Assembly: GCA_003503535.1 (NCBI GenBank)
Contig: DOCI01000056.1
Coordinates: 900 to 7,998, forward strand
Length of the DNA: 7,099 nt
Source of the DNA: Planctomycetaceae bacterium
GTDB taxonomy: Bacteria > Planctomycetota > Planctomycetia > Planctomycetales > Planctomycetaceae
Direction: 5' to 3'
Positions 1-5,040 of the stretch are shown here, one piece after another (positions within the stretch are counted from its first letter, which is position 1; every line of letters starts with the position of its first letter). The position numbers and the translations under genes were made by a program. Below the pieces are notes generated by a model. The model saw nothing but the letters and a program-made list of their open reading frames with translations, searched no databases and was not told the DNA's origin.

Positions 1-1
1 A

Positions 2-868
2 TCACGGCTCGTCGAACTCCATGGATGTATAGTCAATCGGCTCGTGGGAGTTTCAATTCACGATATGACGAAAAGATCAATTGTCAAATGGCTGACCCGG
101 CAGCAGTTGTCTCAAACGGAACTGGAAAAGTTTCTCAAAGAGGTGCAATCGATCCAGCAAATGACACCACCCATTTCCGATCACATCAAAATGGAATATT
201 TATCGTTATTGCATTCGGAAGAAACGCTGCAGGGCGAGATATTTCCAGGTTCGACACCTGGCGCAGCCAAAGCCGTTTTGCCCTGGTTCTTCTATTTTCA
301 GGGCGAACCTGAGTTGTTGCTCCGTGTGTACGGACATTGTGTGTCCAATAATTTGAGATATGTCGACCTCCCCAAATACAAAAGACCATCGCGTTCTTCA
401 CACGGCAGCAATATCTGTTATTTATTTAAGAAACCAATTACAGAATCAACTCACCCGTCGAATTTGTCTCCCGAACAAATCGAACAGGCGGCTGAATCTT
501 CTGTGCTTTTTAAAGTTGCTTACTATGCAATTGATCGAGTCATGGAAGCGGTTGACTTGGAAACCATACAACAACGCCTGCTGGAAACGGCGATTCAACT
601 GGAACTCTACCGAAAATCAAATGGCGAATTTCCAGACACACTCGCTCAGGTTTTCACCTCATCAGAAAAACTCCCCATTGATGATCTCGAAGCAAAAGGA
701 GCCATTTTGAACTATGTCAAAGAAGGGCCCCTGCACTACCGATTGTGGAGTGTTGGCGCGGATGGAATTGATTCTGGTGGTGTCAATCTGACGCTGGATC
801 GAGATGCAGTTGATCTGGGGATTGAGATGAATCGGAATGATTCCCTCGAATCTCCCGAGGAGAAGTGA
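2..868 (+). CDS. C-terminal part of a conserved protein of unknown function (first of two tandem paralogs), cut by window edge
   Basis: I do not recognise a named function. The frame is open from position 2 to the TGA at 866-868, giving 288 visible residues. The true start lies outside the window, because residues encoded from position 2 (SRLVEL...) align without a gap to about residue 187 onward of the next gene's product, so roughly 190 N-terminal residues, presumably including a membrane anchor, are missing here. Shared blocks with that paralog are VKWL, MxPPISD, YFQGEPELL, YGHC, NNLR, an ETAIQLE(L/I)YRK(S/A)NGEFP segment and YRLWSVGxDGIDSGG. By hand count 50 of 80 residues match between the AIQLE block and GIEM near the end. 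The C-terminus resembles the G-x-YP ... S-x-G-x-DG-x-x-GG pattern of PulG-type pseudopilins (inference). It ends with a charged tail of about a dozen residues that the paralog lacks. The stop overlaps the next start by one base. Cellular location outside the membrane is inferred from the paralog. Coding is well supported; function is unknown. Confidence 0.85.
   Translation, partial: SRLVELHGCIVNRLVGVSIHDMTKRSIVKWLTRQQLSQTELEKFLKEVQSIQQMTPPISDHIKMEYLSLLHSEETLQGEIFPGSTPGAAKAVLPWFFYFQGEPELLLRVYGHCVSNNLRYVDLPKYKRPSRSSHGSNICYLFKKPITESTHPSNLSPEQIEQAAESSVLFKVAYYAIDRVMEAVDLETIQQRLLETAIQLELYRKSNGEFPDTLAQVFTSSEKLPIDDLEAKGAILNYVKEGPLHYRLWSVGADGIDSGGVNLTLDRDAVDLGIEMNRNDSLESPEEK
857..862 (+). promoter_or_regulatory. 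Shine-Dalgarno site for the second paralog
   Basis: GAGGAG lies five bases before the ATG at 868, inside the last codons of the upstream gene. It decides the start at ATG 868 over the in-frame GTG at 865, which would sit only two bases from this motif. Together with the TGATG stop/start overlap it suggests translational coupling of the two paralogs. Confidence 0.7.
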
Positions 869-2265
869 TGTCTGAGGAAATCAAATCCAAACGAAAATCA
901 GGCTGGCACCGATTGCTGCATCCAAAGTTTGCGGTACCGGTTGTACTTTTGCTTGTACTGATCGCCGCTCCGTTTCTGTATCGCAGCTATCGACTCTCTT
1001 TGATATCCGATCCCGGGGAACCGTTTGACGTTGAAGCATTTATTGCTGAGCACACCGTTCCGGATGAGGAGAATGCATTAGTTCCATTCCGGAATGCGAT
1101 CAGCTTGCTCAAAGGGACAATTCCTGCTCAGGAAATTAGCGATACTTCTGATTCCCTTTGGAAAGGAACTCCGACTGATAAAAATACGCAGATCGCATTG
1201 GATTACGTGAAGGATAACGAACTCGCTTTGCAGAATTGGGAAAAAGCGAGTCATATGGCATATTTGGCAGAAGAGCAGCCATCCAAAATTAATTTCTTAT
1301 CATTTAGAGAATCAATTTTTGATACGAAATATATGGCTAGAATGGTCGTAATTCGAGCTTGGATTGCTGCCGAAAACGGTAACGATACTGAAGCCGCCGA
1401 ATGGATCCTGTGCAATCGACGAACATCTCGTTTGGTTGAACTGAATAGTAACGCGAATAGTCGAATAGTGGGGTATCTGATCAACTATTGGACGAACAAA
1501 TTGATGGTCAAATGGCTGGCTCAACAAAAAGTCTCTCAAGTCAATTTGGAACAATTTCTATGCGATGTGAAATCAATCCATGAGATGGTACCGCCTATTT
1601 CCGATTATTTCAAAATGCAATATTTAATCCAATTGAACTCCGAAAAATTATTGCTTGAAAATCGCAACCCCCCATTAGCTCCGACATTATCCAGTTCTAT
1701 TATGCCCTGGAAGTTGTATTTTCAAGGTGAGCCTGAATTATTGTATCGGTTCTATGGTCATTGTATTGTCAACAATTTGCGGTTTATCGATAAGCCAAAA
1801 TTTCAAAGACCAAAAATCTCCTTTTCGAAGAGTGGGAGACAATATGTATTTGAAACACCAGTTGGAAGTTCTCTCCCTCCATCACAACTCACACCAGCAC
1901 AAATTGAAGATGCCTCTCAATTTTCCCCTTTGTTCAATGCCCACTATGATATTGAATCAATCCTTAATACCTTCGATTTGGAATTGATGAGTCATCGACT
2001 GATTGAAACGGCTATTCAATTGGAAATCTATCGAAAAGCAAACGGAGAATTCCCCGCAAAATTCGACAATTTATTTGATTCTCCAAACGAATTCCCCATA
2101 GATAATTTCGAATCGACCGGAGCCTCATTGAAATATGTCAAAGAAGGGTCAGGACATTATCGGCTCTGGAGTGTTGGACAAGATGGCATTGATTCAGGTG
2201 GAGTAGAGTTATCTCTGAGTAGTGAAACAGCAGATTTCGGAATCGAGATGATTCGCAAGCCGTAG
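868..2265 (+). CDS. Membrane-anchored conserved protein of unknown function with pseudopilin-like C-terminus (second tandem paralog)
   Basis: I cannot assign a function. The 465-residue product begins with a basic stretch (KSKRKSGWHR), followed by one hydrophobic segment at about residues 20-38 (KFAVPVVLLLVLIAAPFLY). It reads as a signal anchor with the bulk of the protein outside the cytoplasm. A DEENALVPFRNA block at about 66-77 resembles a motif I associate with planctomycete hypothetical proteins. The middle is helix-rich and charged; YFQGEPELLYRFYGHC is at about 284-299. The C-terminal domain, from about 383, has IQLEIYRKANGEFP and then YRLWSVGQDGIDSGG near 431-445, resembling PulG/GspG-type pseudopilin ends. 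There is no prepilin peptidase site (no G-F-T/S-L-x-E), so it is not itself a classical pseudopilin. The ATG at 868 has a good Shine-Dalgarno and overlaps the stop of the upstream paralog. Its stop codon lies inside a palindromic repeat. Parts are AT-rich (17 of 60 bases are G/C at 1261-1320) compared with argJ. Confidence 0.9.
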   Translation: MSEEIKSKRKSGWHRLLHPKFAVPVVLLLVLIAAPFLYRSYRLSLISDPGEPFDVEAFIAEHTVPDEENALVPFRNAISLLKGTIPAQEISDTSDSLWKGTPTDKNTQIALDYVKDNELALQNWEKASHMAYLAEEQPSKINFLSFRESIFDTKYMARMVVIRAWIAAENGNDTEAAEWILCNRRTSRLVELNSNANSRIVGYLINYWTNKLMVKWLAQQKVSQVNLEQFLCDVKSIHEMVPPISDYFKMQYLIQLNSEKLLLENRNPPLAPTLSSSIMPWKLYFQGEPELLYRFYGHCIVNNLRFIDKPKFQRPKISFSKSGRQYVFETPVGSSLPPSQLTPAQIEDASQFSPLFNAHYDIESILNTFDLELMSHRLIETAIQLEIYRKANGEFPAKFDNLFDSPNEFPIDNFESTGASLKYVKEGSGHYRLWSVGQDGIDSGGVELSLSSETADFGIEMIRKP

Positions 2266-2283
2266 GTCAGGCTGTGACTGACC
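2258..2283 (-). repeat. Palindromic intergenic repeat, unit 1 (inverted)
   Basis: Read on the minus strand, this 26-base unit matches unit 2 (2308-2333) at 22 of 26 positions. The outer 15 bases (2258-2272) are a perfect inverted repeat of 2319-2333. Internally it can form a hairpin GGTCAG / CTGACC (2265-2270 with 2278-2283). The unit begins inside the penultimate codon of the upstream gene and supplies its final Pro codon and TAG stop. Confidence 0.75.
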
Positions 2284-2307
2284 AGATACGGTGTCGATGG
2301 TTAATCA

Positions 2308-2333
2308 TGTCAGGCAGTGCCTGACCTACGGCT
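2308..2333 (+). repeat. Palindromic intergenic repeat, unit 2
   Basis: The hairpin is GTCAGGC (2309-2315), loop AGT, GCCTGAC (2319-2325), followed by CTACGGCT. It is an inverted partner of unit 1, so units 1 and 2 can also pair with each other over 15 bases. No T-run follows, so it is not a textbook intrinsic terminator, though its position between convergent genes could allow bidirectional termination. Confidence 0.75.
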
Positions 2334-2347
2334 GATTGTCTAACGGG

Positions 2348-2362
2348 TTCGCATGCTGCGAA
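2348..2362. repeat. Short hairpin between repeat units
   Basis: TTCGCA (2348-2353) pairs perfectly with TGCGAA (2357-2362) around a three-base loop. It lies between repeat units 2 and 3. Six base pairs could occur by chance, but it adds to a row of structured elements in a 135-base gap. Confidence 0.45.
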
Positions 2363-2364
2363 TT

Positions 2365-2387
2365 GACAGGCTGGAAGCCTGTCCTAC
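2365..2387 (+). repeat. Palindromic intergenic repeat, unit 3 (variant)
   Basis: An eight-base stem GACAGGCT (2365-2372) pairs with AGCCTGTC (2376-2383) around GGA and is followed by CTAC. The architecture matches unit 2 (G-x-CAGGC, loop, GCCTG-x-C, then CTAC), with the second stem pair changed on both sides (T-A in unit 2, A-T here). That is a compensatory change. It ends 13 bases before the argJ stop codon. Confidence 0.65.
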
Positions 2388-2400
2388 TTAACCCTCAACC

Positions 2401-3603
2401 CTACGTCGTATATTCCGAGTTCAACCGCACGTATTCGGATGTCAAATCGCAGGTCCAGATGCGCCAGCGGCCGCTGCCTTGGTTGAGGGTGATATCGAGG
2501 ACGACTTCACCGGTTTTCATTGCTTTGGAGACGACCTCTTCATCAAAATCGACAGGTTTCCCTTTTTTGAAGACGGCGAAACTATTGATCGCGAGGGAGA
2601 CTTCTGCTTCGGATTCGATGCAGCCGGTGCGTCCGCAGGCGGAGACGATGCGGCCCCAGTTGGGATCGTTGCCGGTGACGGCTGTTTTCACGAGCACATC
2701 GTTGGCGACTTCACGGGCGATTTTTTCTGCGTCTTCGAAAGTCCGGGCGCCTTCGACATCGACGGTAATAAAATGCTCGGCCCCTTCGGCATCGCGGATG
2801 ATCATGTGAGCAAGATCGGTGCATAATGTTGTGACTGCCGCCTGGAATTGTGCGAGGTCGCCTTTGTCATCGAGTCCGACATTCGATTGTCCGTTGGCCA
2901 TCAGTAAAACAGTGTCACTCGTACTGGTATGGCCTTCGACACTGATGCAATTGAACGATTGGTTCGCGGCGATCGGCAGCAGGTCTTCGGCCTGTGCTGG
3001 AGTCAATTTCACATCAGACATGACCACACCGAGCATCGTCGCCATGTTAGGCGCGATCATGGCGGCTCCTTTGGCGACACCGGTCAAGGTGATCGTTCCG
3101 CCATCGAGATTGACGTAACGGGAGATGATTTTTGGGAAAGTGTCGGTCGTCATCATCGCCTGAGCAGCCCGTTGAAGATGCTCGGGAGTTTCGCCGAGAT
3201 TCTCGAACAACTCAGGCACATGATCGCAAATGCACTCGACTGGAAGGGGCACTCCAATCACGCCAGTCGAGCAAACCAGAACCGACTCGGCCGGGCTATT
3301 GATTTCTTCAGCAATTCGAGCCGTCATTGTGCGTGCGTCGGCTAAGCCCTGCTCGCCGGTGCAGGCATTGGAATTGCCGGAATTGATGACGATGGCTCGA
3401 ACGTTCTCGCCGGGCACACGTTCGCGGGAAATTTGAACGGGAGCACCGCAGACTTTATTCGTCGTAAAGACACCAGCCGCAACGCAATCAGTTTCTGAGA
3501 GGAACACTGTTAAATCGCGAGCGGATTGATTCGATTTGACCCCGCAATAGATACCAGCGGTTCGAAAGCCCTGAGGCAGGAAGCAAGCATTTGAATTGGG
3601 CAT
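2401..3603 (-). CDS. argJ: Bifunctional ornithine acetyltransferase / N-acetylglutamate synthase ArgJ
   Basis: ArgJ transfers the acetyl group from N-acetylornithine to glutamate, recycling it in cyclic arginine synthesis; bifunctional forms can also use acetyl-CoA. It is cytoplasmic and cleaves itself into alpha and beta chains. The product is 400 residues, usual for the family. Seen here: INSGNSNACTG (about 73-83), the oxyanion-hole region STGVIG (112-117), and the cleavage/nucleophile region KGAAMIAPNMATML (178-191), where Thr189 would be the beta-chain N-terminal nucleophile. Also present are NDPNWGRI (312-319) and the family ending CDLTSEYVRLNSEYTT. Two departures from the common form are AEGAEHF (272-278), where EGATK is usual, and KGAAM, where KGSGM or KGAGM is common; the key Glu, Lys and Thr remain. 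No other arg gene is visible nearby. The start ATG has GAGGA six bases upstream. Whether it is mono- or bifunctional cannot be told from sequence. Confidence 0.96.
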   Translation of the reverse strand: MPNSNACFLPQGFRTAGIYCGVKSNQSARDLTVFLSETDCVAAGVFTTNKVCGAPVQISRERVPGENVRAIVINSGNSNACTGEQGLADARTMTARIAEEINSPAESVLVCSTGVIGVPLPVECICDHVPELFENLGETPEHLQRAAQAMMTTDTFPKIISRYVNLDGGTITLTGVAKGAAMIAPNMATMLGVVMSDVKLTPAQAEDLLPIAANQSFNCISVEGHTSTSDTVLLMANGQSNVGLDDKGDLAQFQAAVTTLCTDLAHMIIRDAEGAEHFITVDVEGARTFEDAEKIAREVANDVLVKTAVTGNDPNWGRIVSACGRTGCIESEAEVSLAINSFAVFKKGKPVDFDEEVVSKAMKTGEVVLDITLNQGSGRWRIWTCDLTSEYVRLNSEYTT

Positions 3604-3609
3604 TATAAT

Positions 3610-3614
3610 TCCTC
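3610..3614 (-). promoter_or_regulatory. Shine-Dalgarno site for argJ
   Basis: On the minus strand GAGGA ends six bases before the ATG (3603-3601). This good spacing supports the chosen argJ start. No convincing -35/-10 pair could be assigned upstream. Confidence 0.6.
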
Positions 3615-3728
3615 AAGCGGTATTACAGGCAAATAAAAGATTGACAATGTAACTGAGAATTCCAAAGTGATGCCAACAATATTTTAGATCATCTTTACTG
3701 ATAACGATAGCAATTAAGCCTTTGAAAT

Positions 3729-3812
3729 TGGGTGACACGTCCCTGAGTGAAGCGAAGATCGCGGACTTGTTGATCACCACGCCCATCACTTCGTTCCGGG
3801 ACGTGCCACTCA
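3729..3812. repeat. 84-base imperfect palindrome, possible mobile palindromic repeat
   Basis: Outer arms GTGACACGTCCC (3732-3743) and GGGACGTGCCAC (3798-3809) pair at 11 of 12 positions, and pairing extends outward to 3729/3812 with one wobble. Inner arms GAGTGAAG (3745-3752) and CTTCGTTC (3789-3796) pair with two wobbles. The whole can fold as one long hairpin. Its G+C content is higher than the flanks. A 66-codon minus-strand reading frame crosses it, but its N-terminal half simply translates the palindrome. I suspect it belongs to a dispersed genomic repeat family, which cannot be verified from one window. Confidence 0.6.
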
Positions 3813-3907
3813 TGACTCAGTTGAAGTTTTCTCACAGGCAGATGACTGTCAAATAATCGAGCAGTGATCAGTTAACAACAGACGTCGCGAATTGATAAAC
3901 TGATTGA

Positions 3908-4855
3908 ATGCAGGTAAAACCTGTTTGTATTTTCCATCGGCATCGTACTGAAAACGAGAACTCCGTGCACGTGTTCCCTGCCCCAATTCCAGAATGGCGA
4001 AGTCAGATTGAGCAGGCGCTGGATCATGCCTCAAAATTTTCGGCTGACTGTCCCCCTCGATTGCAGGAATCGATTCGCTACAGTTTGCTGGCTGGCGGCA
4101 AGCGATTGCGTCCTTTACTGGCATTGCTGAGCTGCGAAATTTGTGGGGGAGATGTCTCCCGGGCGATGCCGGCTGCGTGTGCTCTGGAAATGATTCATAC
4201 TTATTCGTTGATCCATGATGATTTGCCCGCGATGGACGACGACGATTTGCGTCGAGGTCGGCCCACGAATCATGTCCAATTTGGAGAAGCGACTGCGATT
4301 CTTGCGGGCGATGGTCTGCTGACGCATGCCTTTTTCTGGTTAGCGACACGAGTGAATGACCCGAAACATGCCGTCGCCTGCACGCACGAATTGGCGATTG
4401 CCTCGGGAATCACCGGCATGGTGGGAGGCCAGCAGGCGGATTTGGAAGCGGAAACCGCCGATCCAGAAACATTGAATCTGGAAGTCCTCCAGGAGATCCA
4501 TCGACGAAAAACCGGGTGTCTGATTCGCTGCGCGATGCGGATGGGAGCAATTATTGGCAACGCAACATCGGTCCAGCTTGATGCGTTGACCTATTATGGA
4601 GAGTGCATCGGCCTCGCATTCCAGATCGCCGACGATCTGCTGGATGTGACGGGATCTGCTGAAAAGATGGGAAAACAGGTCGCGAAAGATACTCAGCACA
4701 AAAAATTGACGTTTCCGTCTCAGCTCGGGCTGGATGAGAGTCAAAGTCAAGCGGAACAACTGGTCAAAGAGGCAATTTCGGCTTTGAAAATTTTTCCGGG
4801 GAACACCGCTGCATTAGAGGCAATTGCTATGTATAGTGTATTCAGGGACCACTGA
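3908..4855 (+). CDS. ispA: Farnesyl diphosphate synthase (polyprenyl synthetase family, IspA type)
   Basis: This enzyme condenses dimethylallyl/geranyl diphosphate with isopentenyl diphosphate to give farnesyl diphosphate, the precursor of quinone tails, undecaprenyl phosphate and other isoprenoids; it is cytoplasmic. Motifs in order (numbered from ATG 3908) are LAGGKRLRP at 61-69, the first Asp-rich motif DDLPAMD at 104-110, GMVGGQQADLEAE at about 170-182, HRRKTGCLIR at about 198-207, and the second Asp-rich motif QIADDLLD at 239-246 followed by K-D-T-Q-H-K-K. The two-residue insertion in DDxxxxD and Tyr99, five residues before it, fit an FPP-making (C15) enzyme; a GGPP product is less likely. 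The length of 315 is about 15-20 more than usual. The first ~20 residues (HRHRTENEN...) do not look conserved, so GTG at 3965 or 3971 is a possible real start. ATG 3908 directly follows an in-frame TGA and has no clear Shine-Dalgarno. dxs of the same pathway lies downstream. Confidence 0.94.
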   Translation: MQVKPVCIFHRHRTENENSVHVFPAPIPEWRSQIEQALDHASKFSADCPPRLQESIRYSLLAGGKRLRPLLALLSCEICGGDVSRAMPAACALEMIHTYSLIHDDLPAMDDDDLRRGRPTNHVQFGEATAILAGDGLLTHAFFWLATRVNDPKHAVACTHELAIASGITGMVGGQQADLEAETADPETLNLEVLQEIHRRKTGCLIRCAMRMGAIIGNATSVQLDALTYYGECIGLAFQIADDLLDVTGSAEKMGKQVAKDTQHKKLTFPSQLGLDESQSQAEQLVKEAISALKIFPGNTAALEAIAMYSVFRDH

Positions 4856-4929
4856 TTGAGTATGATATTATTTGATTGGCATTATCGTTTCTGCCTCTTC
4901 TTCCCTAACTGTGAATTTGATGAAGTTAA

Positions 4930-5003
4930 GACAGACTTCTCAAAGTTTTTCGACGATACGACATCATGATTACGCGGAGAAGATCGACTTTCTGAAGTCT
5001 GTC
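4930..5003. repeat. Inverted repeat (stem-loop) in the ispA-dxs gap
   Basis: Arms 4930-4946 and 4987-5003 pair at 15 of 17 positions: ten perfect pairs (GACAGACTTC with GAAGTCTGTC), two mismatches, then five more pairs. The loop is about 40 bases. It ends 37 bases before the dxs ATG, so it could be a leader structure in dxs mRNA or a small inserted element. No flanking target duplication is evident and there is no terminal T-run typical of a terminator. The rest of the 185-base gap shows no gene; TATGAT at 4861 resembles a -10 box but has no good -35. Confidence 0.6.
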
Positions 5004-5040
5004 CACTGCGCTATTTTTTAATAAAGCGAAATCCCAAGTG

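Larger units (their letters stand above)
3604..3907. other. Divergent intergenic region between argJ and ispA
   Basis: This is a 304-base gap between divergent genes and should contain both promoters, but none is clear. A TTGACA at 3641-3646 on the plus strand lacks a matching -10 element. The main recognisable structure is the long palindrome at 3729-3812. The stretch is AT-rich outside that palindrome. I see no RNA gene or known riboswitch. Confidence 0.6.

Noticed and set aside
44..46. GTG at 44 as the start of the first gene
   Set aside because: The frame is open upstream to the edge, and the residues encoded before 44 (SRLVEL..) align with the second paralog, so the gene begins outside the window.
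2258..2387. Classical rho-independent terminator between the convergent genes
   Set aside because: Stable hairpins exist, but none is followed by a T-run on either strand; they are listed as repeats that may still act in termination.
2258..2387. CRISPR array
   Set aside because: The units are palindromic, unequal, partly inverted and not separated by regular spacers; no cas gene is present.
2336..3436. Several plus-strand frames between 2336 and 3436
   Set aside because: They lie entirely or almost entirely opposite argJ, whose protein is conserved along its whole length; they look like antisense shadows.
3641..3646. TTGACA as a plus-strand -35 element for ispA
   Set aside because: No -10-like hexamer lies 16-18 bases downstream, and it is over 250 bases from the ispA start.
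3613..3813. 66-codon minus-strand reading frame upstream of argJ
   Set aside because: Its N-terminal half is the translation of the 84-base palindrome, it has no recognisable domain, and it lies in a promoter gap; a repeat explains it better than a gene.
3849..4759. Minus-strand frames opposite the FPP synthase gene
   Set aside because: Compositionally odd translations with no domain, opposite a gene with all family motifs.
4930..5003. Thiamine (TPP) riboswitch controlling dxs
   Set aside because: The TPP aptamer core (CUGAGA and related conserved segments) is not found in this leader; only a simple inverted repeat is present.
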